DNA of 64,000 bases from Rugalucina vietnamica (GCA_964017185.1 OZ024876.1:1362001-1426000); one strand, 5' to 3'; shown: positions 1-10,747, counted from the stretch's first letter. Program-made: numbers and translations. The notes: generated from the sequence alone by a model not told the origin.

Positions 1-410
1 TTTGAATTCAACCAGGTAAACAACACGCATACAATATCACACAGAATAAATATGGATCAAAAAGAAAATTTATGTCTTGCCAAATTAATTTACTACATCG
101 TAACCAGCACACTGGATATGGCTGAATTACTGTTGAAGGTCTACAATAAACAAAATTAGTTGTGTGGCTTGGCGTAATGTAGCTACATGTAGGATGTTGC
201 CTCCATCGCACTTCGTATGGCATGCAGATGACTGTCGAATGAACGAAACTTCGACATCAAGCTGATAATCTGTTTGAAATATAAACAGAATGAATTATGT
301 TCGCTCACGAGACAGCACGTGAAACTGTAGTTTTACATCTAATAAACACAGATATACATGTATCTGAACATGTACACTTTACTATTTGATTTATTGTCTT
401 GCGTATTTTA
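1..410. other. Intergenic or intronic stretch, nothing recognised
   Basis: AT-rich sequence with only short chance open frames. I see no repeat shared with the rest of the window and no protein motif. Confidence 0.4.
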
Positions 411-630
411 GTTCAGTTTTACGTCCCTTTCAAGATTATTTCAGCTCACCAATCAGTAGGTGGGATGAAAACGTAAGTACCCTAAGAAAAACCACCTGGC
501 ACTCCCGCAAGTTGAACTTGGCTTGTATCATATGTGGCCAGTATGGGGCTCTAACACACACAAGACACAGCGGTTAGATGAACGAGTGATTAAGAAACAG
601 CGCTCTTAACCGCTCGGCCACGGGGCCGCT
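411..630 (-). repeat. tRNA-derived SINE, family A, copy 1
   Basis: On the minus strand the head reads as a tRNA Leu/Ser-like A box (GTGGCCGAGCGGTTAAG) at 606-628. The copy ends in the tail that reads GAAAGGGACGTAAAACTGAA on the minus strand. It aligns along most of its length with the forward copy at 58434-58693, including the middle block around CAGTAGGTGGG. The B box is degraded. It is a non-autonomous retroposon that would depend on a LINE reverse transcriptase. Confidence 0.8.
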
Positions 631-915
631 AAGTCATTAGAGGCGGTCATCTTATCCTAGCCGCATTATCTGTACCAGCCTTCAGAAAATAAATGTTGAC
701 GTGAGGATCGGTCGCGGGTCCACTCTTCTGCCGATAATTACGATCAAGCTACCGGCTTACAACAAGACAGTGAAAAAACCTATACGTGCGGACTGTCTTC
801 TCACTACACACTTTAATCCACAAATTTACGCTTTTAGTATTAAATGCAGCAGTGCATTTTGTGATTCTCGCATTTTTTTTTTCTTTTCTTTTCTTTTTCA
901 TTTTCTAAGCTTTAT
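631..915. other. Unassigned spacer with pyrimidine-rich tract
   Basis: Contains a T-rich run at about 871-905. No coding or repeat signal is recognised. Confidence 0.35.
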
Positions 916-1040
916 TGTCACAGGGGCGAAAAAAGGAAGCAATTAAGAATAGAAAAATAATTTTTGTCCTAGCCGGACTCGAACCCAGGACCTTTTGGTT
1001 TTATTCCATACATGCTACCTACTGAGCTACAGAGTAAGAC
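916..1040 (-). repeat. tRNA-derived SINE, family C, copy 1
   Basis: The minus strand has an A box (TAGCTCAGTAGG) and a B box (GGTTCGAGTCC), then a body ending TTTTTTCGCCCCTGTGACA. The same tRNA head plus 'CGCCCCTGTGACA' tail recurs at 39959-40045 and 42891-42992, which marks a SINE family rather than a functional tRNA. Eleven bases instead of seven precede the D-arm, so it is not a good tRNA gene. Confidence 0.75.
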
Positions 1041-1865
1041 GTCATGGACTATTTCTTTTTTGCCTGTCTTGTTTAATTGGTCTCCGTTAGGCTATTGGTA
1101 GTTTTCACCAAGTAATTTTTCATATCGCCCCTCGTCATCGTCTCAAATATGCCCTCACGAGTCGTCCCCCATCACACCGAAAATTGTAAACGCACGCGCC
1201 AGCAACATTTACGTTCAAAAGTGAAAAATGTCTAATACCAGGTAATCATCATTCGCTTTTGGTACAGTTTACTGATACTTGATTGGAAATCGTCCACACT
1301 GTCCTTTGACTGATCATTTGTTGACCAACTCATAAAATGTCAGAGACACTTGATATAGAACAAGTTGTTTACTTTTAATTTGACCCACATATACTTTTGT
1401 TTGTTAGATTTTCTTCGATTTGCTTATTTGTATATCACCTGTATCTGCAAACCTCGAAAATGGCACTAGTGCAAACACATGTACTAATATATTTATGCAT
1501 TTGTCATATGATATTGCATGTTTTCAAATCATTCTAGTATAAATAAAAATGGTAACAATTTCTTCATTGTAACCAATCGTAAGATGGTTTACACTGCTGC
1601 TTGAATTTCTGCAACTTAAAAATTTCCTGATCTCATAAAAGCGTACCTGCTATTTGCTTTCAAACTGTTTCATTGCTTTTGTACCTAGTTCATGATCTTT
1701 TTAAGCAAGAAATCATAACTGCCTTCTTGAATGTCATCTTGAGCATGATTATTACTGCATATTGGTAGGGCAAACAAACTTGAGTAATGTTCCTGAAAGT
1801 TAAAGTGCTAATTGAATGAATCAAAACTTGAGAGTTAAACCAAAAACATGAAAAAAAAAACCTGG
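1041..1865. other. Unassigned non-coding stretch
   Basis: AT-rich with no ORF of note and no match to the repeat families seen elsewhere in the window. Confidence 0.35.
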
Positions 1866-2385
1866 ACTAATCTCATGTATACAGTCCAGAGAAGAGCTGA
1901 CAAATGGGTCAAACTTGACTATTCCTCAAACAGCAGTGCCTCTAACATGCTTGAAGACCTAGTTTGGCGATCCCTCAAAAACAGACGAATTGACTCCCAA
2001 CTTATAATGTTATACAAAAACATACATGGCTATGTAGCAATTGATATACCACCGTATTTTGAGAAACCACATAGATACATGTACACACGCCACATGCCCC
2101 CTCTCTCGTTTTAAAAGGAGATTCACATATAGCAACCATTGTTCTCTCCCAGCAGATATTGTTCTCAGGGCTGACTTTGACTCCTTCAGATAAGGAGTCT
2201 GTCAGATCAATCATCAGTTCCCATCATTTTAAACACTGTTTTAATCGGCTTTTAAACCTCACTCTGCACTAACGCTACCATCTTTGTATTTTACTTTTAC
2301 ATCTGCTAGAATCTAGCTTTTTTTTCCTGCACTCAGAGCTCAACTTGAGAGGATGATGCAGTATAAAAAGATAGATAGGTAGTTT
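1866..2385 (+). pseudogene. LINE (jockey/CR1-like) reverse transcriptase C-terminus and 3' tail
   Basis: The plus-strand reading after about 1878 gives VQRRADKWV, then SNMLEDLVWRSL, NRRIDSQLIMLYK and the proline-rich PPYFEKPHRY block. This is the order typical of the C-terminal 'thumb and tail' of jockey/CR1-clade ORF2. The frame breaks near 2110, and a second frame continues with a tail rich in phenylalanine and serine. The copy ends in a short GATAGATAG-type tail near 2385. It is a 5'-truncated, dead copy. The clade within non-LTR elements is not certain. Confidence 0.75.
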
Positions 2386-2623
2386 AGATGATTAATTCCA
2401 GTGATACGATAAACTTCACTTGTTTCTGTAGTCAATGGTGTAATCAAAGTCCATTTTATTGTCGGGGAGCATAGAATCGAAAACTAAGCGACTAATCTTG
2501 ATTTTTTTTTCCTCTTGTAATACACATGTGTTGCCAATATTCCGGTAACAATGATTGGGGATAAATATTGATCAAGAATAGAATACAATAATACAATATT
2601 GATAAGACGAAACCGATCACACA

Positions 2624-2668
2624 AAGAAGGAAAGAAAGAAAGAAAGAAAGAAAGAAAAGAAAGAAATA
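2624..2668. repeat. (GAAA)n microsatellite
   Basis: Runs of AAGAAAGAAAGAAAG. The open frame across it (KKERKKERKERN) is low-complexity and not a gene. Confidence 0.85.
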
Positions 2669-2705
2669 AAAATAAACTGAGATCCTTTATGAGCAGTGAG
2701 CATAT
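2667..2705 (+). repeat. Repeat A, left piece, interrupted by MITE 1
   Basis: ACTGAGATCCTTTATGAGCA matches the start of repeat A at 25271 and 37567. The next part of repeat A (AATGAGAA..GGATGGGCCATACCG) resumes at 12635, on the far side of the MITE and the gypsy element. Repeat A was therefore the landing site of the MITE. Confidence 0.7.
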
Positions 2706-2809
2706 CATCAGGAAAACATGTCCGTGCAATGTATACCCCCTTAAACCCCACTTTTCTATAGTAAAACTGGGGTATGCAGGGGTATACCTATTTTTCTAAT
2801 TTTTGCTCG
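2706..2809 (-). mobile_element. Foldback MITE family 1, copy 1, left half
   Basis: Starts with the terminus CATCAGGAAAACATGTCCGTG, carries the 'CCCCACTTTT..AAAACTGGGG' hairpin and stops at TTTTTGCTCG, where the gypsy element is inserted. The remainder is at 12459-12634. CTCG (2806-2809) is repeated at 12459-12462 as the gypsy target duplication. Confidence 0.85.
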
Positions 2810-3862
2810 TGTCATCGGCCCAGCCATATCGTATGACGTAATATCGGGAAAAGACAACTCAGTCGGATGACAGAATTCTAATTTTTATTTCAGACTTATA
2901 ATAAGTCTGAGGGTGCGTAGAACAACAATATTTACAATTAAATTTCAGGCATACATAGAATAACAACGGTGTGATTAAAAACACAATTGCTTTAGATATA
3001 CAAAAGCAATTACTTACTTACTCACTTGAGGGATAATATCAGGTGTATACCGGACCAATATTAAAATAACTGCGGCAATTATTATTCGGCTAATATTCGG
3101 CTAAGATTATGATTAGCCGAAACATATATCATATGGGCCGTGCCACCAGAACGTTTGGTTCTAGGTTTTATTGAGTAACTGAGACAGTTCCGTGAAGGAC
3201 TGTTATAGAAATCATAAAAGCCATAAATATCCTCATTGGAGATCATTGGATATATGGGTTCAAATGACACAGCACACATGCCAAATATGTTAAAATACTA
3301 TGTGAAACAAATCACCCTGAGTAATTGGCATGAACATACAAGTAATCACATTATTACCATGTCAGTTATCCTAACCATGTGCATTTTAATCAAAGTCAAC
3401 ATTGGCGGAAATTCATGCCACAAAGAACATTTCAAAACATGACAAATTGCAGAAAAACTACAGTGAAATCGTTACCTGGATGAGTAAGGCACTGTAGAAA
3501 TCAATAGATTCCTATGAAAGGAATATATGGAGTTCAACTGAACATATTGAACAATGGATTTATGCGGAAAGCATAAATCACTACATGTTTCGAAGAAATT
3601 TTGCCGCTTTGTGAAAGATTTGTTCTTTTTTTCTAAAATGTGATTAAAACTCAGGGCAAAAACTAACACCAGGGTTAGTAGCCAATCACACACACGCTTC
3701 TACAACCACACACATAAAATACATTAAAAGAACCGAAAGCCTTTGAAACAAACAATTTCATTGGTCAACAACTCTTGACAGCTAGTCTATTCACACAGAC
3801 AGCGTGTACCAATACCAGGTCAACTCGACCCGGTCTTTCCTACAAAAAGTCACTCTATGACA
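2810..3862 (-). repeat. 3' LTR of the gypsy element
   Basis: Nearly identical to 11407-12458. On the minus strand it begins TGTCATAGAGTG and ends CCGATGACA, the usual TG..CA form with a 6-bp terminal inversion (TGTCAT/ATGACA). Small open frames inside (for example 3082-3279) are present in both LTRs but carry no known motif. Confidence 0.93.
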
Positions 3863-3876
3863 TTCTCCCCTGCTTG
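3863..3876 (-). promoter_or_regulatory. Polypurine tract of the gypsy element
   Basis: The minus strand reads AAGCAGGGGAGAA directly before the 3' LTR, the position and composition expected for the plus-strand DNA primer. A second near-identical GCAGGGGAGAATGTCAT occurs at about 4357-4374, 0.5 kb upstream. Confidence 0.75.
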
Positions 3877-4411
3877 GGAAAAATGGCTCCCGACATTTTC
3901 AATAAACTCTATGTACTCAAAAATCAAAAAGCTTCAATTAACCTCTTGTCTTACAAAATTGAAAGAACTTACATGAAACATAACCACTGTAGGTACACAG
4001 AAACCATGTCACAAATATTTTGAACATGAAAACTGTGAAACCACAGTAACAATGGCCAAAAGACAAGAAGTTATTAGAATCAATAGGACAATCTTTGCTG
4101 TCCACTTTCTACTGTGCTTGAAGAATTCAATCACTTATCTAAAATCAATTATGTCCTCAATCAAAGACAATACCACAGCCAAGTCACAAAACTCAACTTC
4201 AACTCTGTCCCAAATCAAAGACAAAACTATAACTCATAAAGAATTATAGTGCTAAACTCAATTTCCAATGCTGTCTCTATTCAAAGACAACTGCATAGGC
4301 AATACAGTTGTAACTATATTCAGTAGTCAAGCACAACATTTGCAAAGAGAAACATATGACATTCTCCCCTGCACAACTAAATAAAATCAAATAAAAAACA
4401 CTATAAAAAAA
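3877..4411 (-). other. 3' untranslated region of the gypsy element
   Basis: No motif-bearing frame. Contains the second PPT-like block near 4357-4374 and several copies of CAAAGACAA-type short repeats around 4160-4290. Confidence 0.5.
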
Positions 4412-5331
4412 TCAAACAAAATACTCTACTAGAAGATCTGGGTCATCAACACTTTGTTGATAAACCCAATCACCAAAGCGCTGTGGCGCTTGCCTATTTC
4501 GTCCGGAACGGCGTGGCGGAGGTGAAGCACTCAAAGGTACAGTATTACTTCTATCAGAAGTACTATTCACAGTACTCATACTGGTTGATATTCTTGTCGA
4601 TGGACTACTCTGGACTACACGGGAAGAATCACTTCTAGAAGTAGGACCTGAAGAAATGTTAGTAATATTTGAAATATTACTTCCTTCTAAATTGGTCCTT
4701 GATTTCGAAGTTGATTCACCGGATATATTCACCGGTAGTGAAACCCGGGAACCAATTGCCTTCCTTCTATGAGGCGGTATATACCTGGGAACAGGTATAA
4801 CTTCTTCCTCTTCTGAATTCGAACTATGTTCTGAATCAGAATTTTCAACCACTGGTTGAGGCTTAACCTTCTTCTTTGCTTTCACAGGTGCCTGTGGTAG
4901 ATTTTCATCTACTTGTCCAGTACCTGGGATTGCTGAAAATGGTAACAGCATATTCCTATGAAGAGTCTTAATCACGGAACTATCAGACTCTTTCTGGACT
5001 TTAAAAACAGGAATACCCGAAATAGGTATGTCAACAATGACATATGGGTCTTTTACCCATTTGTCGGAAATCTTGTGTCGACCTTTAAAGCCGACTTGTC
5101 TTATTAAGACACGATCTCCGACGTCCAGAGTAGCCTCACGCACCTTCAAATCATAATTTGCCTTATGCCTTTGAGAGGATTTTCTGCTTCCTTCGAAGCA
5201 ACCTTATAAGCAAATTGAAGCCTCTTCTTCAATTTTGTGGCATAATGGTCTTGAGAGACAATTTCACACTCCTCGGGCTTCGAAATACCCAAATAGGCGT
5301 CAACAGCCAACCTCGGATGCCTACCAAACAT
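4412..5331 (-). pseudogene. Integrase C-terminal region of the gypsy element (broken)
   Basis: Two overlapping minus-strand frames. The first (5331-5146) holds the integrase core's last helix and the block MFGRHPRLAVDAYLG. The second (5149-4412) holds the post-core GPY/F-like part (VGDRVLIRQVGFKG, KISDKWVKDPYVI, VIKTLHRNMLLPF), followed by a long Ser/Thr/Pro-rich tail with the basic motif RRSGRNRQAPQRFGDW near the end. That tail is typical of gypsy integrases. No clear chromodomain is visible. The frames overlap by four bases, consistent with one frameshift. Confidence 0.85.
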
Positions 5332-5500
5332 AAGAAAATGGGGGGAGTAGCCCGTACTGGGATGTTTGGTAGCATTATAGGAAGTAAATACATACTAACT
5401 CCATTGGTTGAGTAGTAACAATGTTGACCAACTCTGCACTAGGACCAGGATTGGATTTCCTCATAATGCACCTTTCACAGGTTTTCACCTTTTTCTCGAC
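5332..5500 (-). pseudogene. Integrase zinc-binding remnant and deletion point of the catalytic core
   Basis: The minus-strand frame that begins near 5500 gives the CERCIMRK half of the HHCC zinc finger. The H..H half (GHQGRDRT) is at the end of the RNase H frame. After the LVCIYFL-like start of the core the sequence jumps to ATKHPSTGYSPHFLMFG near the core's end. Roughly 120-150 residues, including the D,D35E residues, are missing. This is an internal deletion rather than a simple frameshift. Confidence 0.75.
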
Positions 5501-6735
5501 ATATGAACCGAGACCTGGCCAAAAGATCGAGACCGAACTAAAGAAATTGTTCTGTCACGACCCTGATGACCTGAATCATCGTGAAGAAGTTTTAAAACAA
5601 TACTCCTGTAATGTACAGGCAGAACTAACTGTGAGGTTTGTTGACCATCAATTTGTGTAGTTCTGTACAAAATATTGTTTTTGAAAGAGAACTTCTTCCA
5701 CTCTTTCAAATACTTTGAGACATTCAAGTCTTCTTTCACCTGACAGGGTTTTTCAGGATCATACCCATTTTTTAACAAATGAATAACTCTACTAAGAGTT
5801 ATATCTTTTGACTGTTCTACGGCCCAGTCAACCGAACTTAACTCTGTTGACTCTAATTGAGGACATTCCTCAGAATCAACAATCTGAGACTGGTTTGTTA
5901 TGACCAAAGTCTCAACATATGGACATGAACCACGATTCACAAGATACGCTTGTGAAATCGCTTTAACTACATCAGGAAACATTTCTGTTGTTTCCTGTGG
6001 TCTTCTTGAAAGACCATCAGCGTCCCCGTTGGACTTTCCACTCCTATACCTCAATGTAAAATTAAAACTGCTCAAAGCAGCAAGCCATCTGTGCCCTGTT
6101 GCATCAAGCTTAGCTGATGAAAGGACATAAGTCAGGGGATTGTTGTCAGTGCAGACTTCAAATTGATTACCATATGGGTAATCATGAAACTTTTCAGTCA
6201 CTGACCACTTCAAACACAAAAACTCTAATTTGTGAGCAGGATAATTCCTCTCACTATTTCTCAATCCCCTGCTAGCATATGCTATCACCTTTTCTTGTCC
6301 ATCTTGGACCTGGTACAAAACTGCACCCAAGCCTTCTGTAGAAGCATCAGTATGCAAAACAAAAGGTTTGCTGAAATCAGCATATGCTAATACTGGAGGA
6401 GAAGACAATTTCTCCTTTAAAGTGTTAAAAGCACTTTGTTGGGCTTCCCCCCATTCCCACAAAACTAACGACTTCTTTCTCTTCTTCCGCGACACCGGTT
6501 TGTGTGTCGGATGGCCCACTAACAAATCATTTAACGGTTTGACTATTTTGGCATAATCTTTGATGAAACGCCGATAGTAGCCTGTAAAACCCAGAAATGA
6601 TCTGAGAGACTTAACATTGTCTGGTTCTGGCCATGAGGCCAAAGCACTGATTTTATCTGGATCTGTCTCAACGCCAGATTCACTGACAACATGGCCTAAG
6701 TAAGTAACCCTGTTCTTGATTCTTGAAGAACTCAC
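5485..6735 (-). pseudogene. RT end, RNase H and start of integrase of the gypsy element
   Basis: A 416-codon frame. The first 90 residues are the end of RT ([31 protein letters not shown]). RNase H follows with the catalytic start [17 protein letters not shown], the [10 protein letters not shown] block and [15 protein letters not shown]. The frame then runs into the integrase N-terminus ([22 protein letters not shown]) and ends where the zinc finger breaks. Within a gypsy pol this would make and process cDNA. The upstream frame overlaps it through a one-base shift near 6710. Confidence 0.9.
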
Positions 6736-7550
6736 ACTTGCTGGGTTTCAACTTAAGACCATGCTGTTTCAGTCTACTGAAGACTGCTTCTAATCTCTCT
6801 AGATGTTCTTCAAAAGTAGAAGAAAATACAAGTATATCATCTAAAAAGATTAAGCATTCTTTCAAGTTCATTTCGCCCATGCAGCGTTCCATGAGGCGCT
6901 GAAAAGTTGCAGGAGCATTGGTTAATCCGAATGCCATACGATTACACTCGTAAAAACCAAGATTACCGACAGTAAAAGCTGTCTTATGTTTATCTGACTC
7001 CTCAACTTCAACTTGCCAATATCCACTTCGTAAGTCTAACTTGGTGAAATATTTGGCACCAATTAAAGTATCAATAGTATCATCGATACGAGGCAAGTTG
7101 TAAGAATCTCTTATTGTACGACTGTTGAGTTTACGGAAGTCTATACAAAACCGTAAACTACCATCCTTTTTTCGGACAAGTACAACATTTGATGAGTACG
7201 GGCTTTCCGACTCACGAATAGCACCAGCATCAAGCATTTCTTTCAAATGTGCACGAACCTCTTCAAATAAACCTGGAGGTATTCTCCGATAAGAATCTTT
7301 GAAGGGAGTGTCATCTGTCAGCTTAATTGTATGGGTAACTAAATCTGTCTTCCCAAGGTCAGTTGGGCCCTTTGAAAATATATCTGACCATTTGTTCAGA
7401 ACAGATTTAACTTGGGTAAGTTGATCTGTTGTCAAATTGTCTTCATCTATCTTAACATCTAGATGTTCAGATGCTGAAGGCTTGACATCCTGTTTTTGTT
7501 GTAAATCAGGAGTCCAAGAATCAACAACAGTAACTTCACTGAGTGAACAT
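6680..7550 (-). pseudogene. Reverse transcriptase of the gypsy element
   Basis: Ty3/gypsy RT with the blocks FCIDFRKLNSRTIRDSYNLP, YFTKLDLRSGYWQVEVEE, FGLTNAPATFQRLME and the catalytic CLIFLDDILVFS (DD pair). The first in-frame Met is at 7435, but the frame is open further back to about 7550, where it overlaps the protease frame out of phase. It ends at 6680 in a frameshift after [10 protein letters not shown]. The function would be copying element RNA into DNA inside virus-like particles. Confidence 0.93.
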
Positions 7551-8207
7551 AATACTTGGAGGTATCTCTATCACATGAGCTGACAAATTACAGACTCTGA
7601 CTGGTACTCTAACAGTCGTACCGGGAGACTTTAATGAAACCACACGTGGACAGATAGTTAAATCACCAGACAATGAACTATCTATATGCTCTGTCACTGC
7701 AGCAGTCATATCGCTCGACTTCCGAGCCAAACCATTAATGGTTTTCATTTCACCAGGACCAATACGTATACTAAAGTTATTCGTGGTTTTGACAGGAATA
7801 GCATTATCAATTAAACTGTCTAAAGCAGTTTGCCACTCTAAAGGTGTATCAGGTTTAGAGCGATAAGCTTGAAACTCACGAATAATATTGGTTCCTATAA
7901 TAACTGGCACTGACTGATTAAAAGCAGTGTCTTTGACAACAAGTATAGGAACACCATGCATTATTGGTCCTAATTTGGGCACTGAGACATCAGCAAAGAT
8001 GTAACCGATATAAGCTAACTTGCTACCATTGGCGCCATACACCGAAAGATCTATGCCAAAGTCTTTGGTGTCGCCTAATTTAGGTACAGGATTCATTGAT
8101 CTGTAAAATGATTCTGAAAGTGATGAAATCATAGAACCAGAATCAATCAATCCTGTAGTTTCAGTACCACAAATTTTAATACTCCCAACGTTGGCAGGGC
8201 CAACCAT
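7536..8207 (-). pseudogene. Aspartic protease region of the gypsy element
   Basis: A 223-codon frame with the retropepsin active-site block TTGLIDSGSMISSLS (the DSG form) at residues 17-31 and the partner block VPVIIGTNIIREF around residue 105. The protease would cut the Gag-Pol precursor. It begins about 100 bases downstream of the gag stop in another frame, so expression would need frameshifting, or the copy has a lesion there. It ends in PSIMFTQ while the related SEVTVVDSW text continues in the next frame, which indicates a frameshift. Confidence 0.88.
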
Positions 8208-8311
8208 TTTCTGTTTAAACTCAGCCTTGCTTTATGCACTTTCACAATTTGGGCTACTGTTCAAATTAGACGACAAAACTTCCTCCGTTTGCCCAGCAAC
8301 AGAGGAAGATA

Positions 8312-9652
8312 TTAGTTTAAAGAGTTGTCGCTCCTCTGAGAACCGCCACCACGGTTGGCACCTCGGCCGTTGGCACCACCATGGCCACGACCCCTAGAGC
8401 GACCGCCCTTATAACTACCACGGTTATTGTGCTGGTAATCCGAATTTCCACTTTGGAAATCCGAATTACCCCGTCCAGCATAACCGCCTCTATTGCCTCG
8501 CCAAGGCTTCTTATAACCACGGCCTCTTCCCCGCTGGTTATTATCATAATCAACTTGTTGATTATAGCCACGGCCTCTTCCCCGCTGATTACTATTGTAA
8601 TCATAATCTTGGTAGGAAGACTGGAACTCCGCGGCTGCAGCAAATGATTGCTGCTGAGAATCCAGTTTCTTTTCCAAAGATTTCATACACGTTACAAGTT
8701 CAGATATTTGTTTCTGAATCTTTTCATCAGAGGCAGGCTGTTCTGTTGTGACCTGACTAAAATGCTGTTGAGCCACTTTTTGTTTTGTGGGTGGGGTGGG
8801 GGTAGAACAGGATTCTTCCTGTTCCACTTTACGGATTTCCCGTAAAAGGTCAGGGAATTTCTTGTAAGTATCATAGAGATACCTAGTGGAATTTCGCAGC
8901 TGCTGAGATCTTAGCCCTGTCCAAAATTTGCTTCTCAGCATTGAATCCTTGGCTGCTAATTCCATGTGGCCATATCTAATGGCTCTTGACAACGTTTGTT
9001 CCAAACGGGAACCAAACGTTGCCACACATTCGCCCTCTCTCTGGGCATCACTGTAAAAAGACTGGATGATGGCTTCCGGAGAACTAACGTTTCCATAGAA
9101 ACCATCAAGTTTGTCCAAAATGTCCTCTACAGTGGCATCCTCCCCTAGAGAAATCAACATATCCCTGGCTGTACCCCGCAATGAAGTCCTAATTGACAAC
9201 AAGAGGACATGTTCTGGCAGAGATTTCTGCAGGCATTTGACCTCATATTCCCAGACTTCATAACTGACTTCCCCTTTTGAAGGTTCCTCCGCACCACTGA
9301 AAATTGGTAATTTGGGGAAATTGCTAGAGGGGGGATAGGCAAATGACTGATCTATCGTAGATAGGTTTGTGTCCTTACCTGTCTGACCTTTTATTTTATC
9401 AATCAATTGTTGCATCCTGAAGGGTGCAGCACCAGGGGTTCTAGGGGTAAATGGGGCTGTAGGGGGCTTAACACTTAATGTAGCCCGAGGAGTGCTGGTT
9501 TTGGGTATAGCACCACCCATCAAAATTTCGTACTCTTCTTTTGTGAGTACTTTGTACTTGGGGTTCTCCCCAACCTGTTTGAGTGCCGCGTCAAAATCCT
9601 TGTCGGCTTCTTTGTCCCCGTCTTTAGACATTTTGTCAATTGAAAAATTCAC
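8312..9652 (-). CDS. Gag of the gypsy element, RGG-rich, PNMA-like capsid
   Basis: A 446-residue intact frame. Residues 1-60 are acidic. From about 115 the block LPIFSGAEEPSKGEVSYEVW opens an all-helical capsid region (SLRGTARDMLISLGEDATV, LDGFYGNVSSPEAIIQSFYS) that resembles the gag lineage behind vertebrate PNMA proteins (inference from memory). Residues about 350-440 are a Gly/Arg-rich nucleic-acid-binding tail with two repeats of NNQRGRGRGY, in place of the usual CCHC zinc knuckle. The start is the first Met (MNFSIDKMSKDGD), followed closely by a second. This is the only pol/gag frame of the element without a lesion. Confidence 0.88.
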   Translation of the reverse strand: MNFSIDKMSKDGDKEADKDFDAALKQVGENPKYKVLTKEEYEILMGGAIPKTSTPRATLSVKPPTAPFTPRTPGAAPFRMQQLIDKIKGQTGKDTNLSTIDQSFAYPPSSNFPKLPIFSGAEEPSKGEVSYEVWEYEVKCLQKSLPEHVLLLSIRTSLRGTARDMLISLGEDATVEDILDKLDGFYGNVSSPEAIIQSFYSDAQREGECVATFGSRLEQTLSRAIRYGHMELAAKDSMLRSKFWTGLRSQQLRNSTRYLYDTYKKFPDLLREIRKVEQEESCSTPTPPTKQKVAQQHFSQVTTEQPASDEKIQKQISELVTCMKSLEKKLDSQQQSFAAAAEFQSSYQDYDYNSNQRGRGRGYNQQVDYDNNQRGRGRGYKKPWRGNRGGYAGRGNSDFQSGNSDYQHNNRGSYKGGRSRGRGHGGANGRGANRGGGSQRSDNSLN

Positions 9653-9986
9653 TATTTAAACACTATAGAAAAATAAATTCAACACTGTAGGAAAATAAAC
9701 ACTATATTTCAGAAAAATAATCACTATATTGACACTGGAACTCTGGAGTATACACACCAAGATTCAAGACACTAATTTTTCAACTTTAACACATATTATG
9801 CCCAATCCTGATCATTGCTTAGAAATTCACAAGACATTGGAATTAGAGAATGTATATGCAGAAATAAATCATCCACACGAGAGCAGAAAATGACAATGGT
9901 CCTAACTGTATGTTGACACAATAGAGAGTGGTTCTACTAGCGTCTCAACTCAGACCAACTCATATACAACTCAAGTGCAAAGTAAT
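9653..9986 (-). other. Gypsy leader between SGNH-like ORF and gag
   Basis: AT-rich with repeated AACACTATA-type short motifs at 9655-9740. No coding signal. Confidence 0.4.
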
Positions 9987-10747
9987 TTATCTGCAAAAAT
10001 ATAGCATGTTTATTACAATTCTCTTCATCCAAGTTCTTGCTAATGTGGTTCCTGGGTGGAGGCCATCAAAATAACCTGAGAAATCCAATGTTCTTTTCAA
10101 CACTCCACCAGCTTTCTTCCTGTACTTGGTGAGATCCTTTTTGAACCTTGGGGTATTCAAGCCAGAGTTGAAATTAACCTCCCGGATGTAATCATTGATT
10201 ATTCCAATCCTTTCATTCAGTATATATTCTTTTTCAAGAAATCCTTCAGTCTGCGGATAACGCAAATGCTTGTTATATTGAACAATACTGTAGCACGGGA
10301 TTTCCAGAAAAACAATTTTCACAGAAGGAAAATTGGATACATACTGAATGAATTTGTCAATTTGTTGTTTAACATAATTTACAGCAAAAGCATCAGAAGA
10401 GTGTCTTAGATCTATATACTGTAACTCTTAACTCTACTACCAAATTTTTCATACTCTGTATGCTTCACAGTAAGATCACAGGTGCCAAGCCAAACATATA
10501 GAACAATATCTCCATATTTTTCAACTTTTACAGCTAAATTTTTCTGTAACCAAATGTAATAATTCCAGAATCTGGCACCGCCAAAGAAATTGAATTCTAT
10601 TGAATAGCCAAACTGTGTAATCAAATCATGATGTTTTTCTATATATCTACCTTTGCTGTCTGATAAGAAAATTGGTTTCCTTGTCAGAACTCCATCAAAA
10701 TGAATAGGTGTATTAATATATGTATCAGACATGGGGAAACAAGTCAA
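9987..10747 (-). pseudogene. SGNH/GDSL hydrolase-like accessory ORF inside the gypsy leader
   Basis: Two consecutive minus-strand frames (10747-10412 and 10322-9987) with a joining stretch in a third register, so one protein of about 250 residues with a frameshift near 10415. The first frame has the nucleophile block KPIFLSDSKGRYI, a GGARFWN block at the place of the family's oxyanion glycine, and VLYVWLGTCDLT where SGNH enzymes have GxND (the Asn is Cys here). The second frame has FDGLHPGTTLARTWM, matching the DxxH block that supplies Asp and His. Serine, Asp and His are all present. It lies 0.33 kb upstream of gag, in the same direction, inside the LTRs. The natural reading is an esterase-like accessory protein of the element or a captured host gene. 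The substrate is unknown. Confidence 0.6.

Noticed and set aside
8317..8647. Two extra frames of about 90-108 codons over the gag tail
   Set aside because: They are shadows of the Gly/Arg repeat coding region, low in complexity and without motifs.
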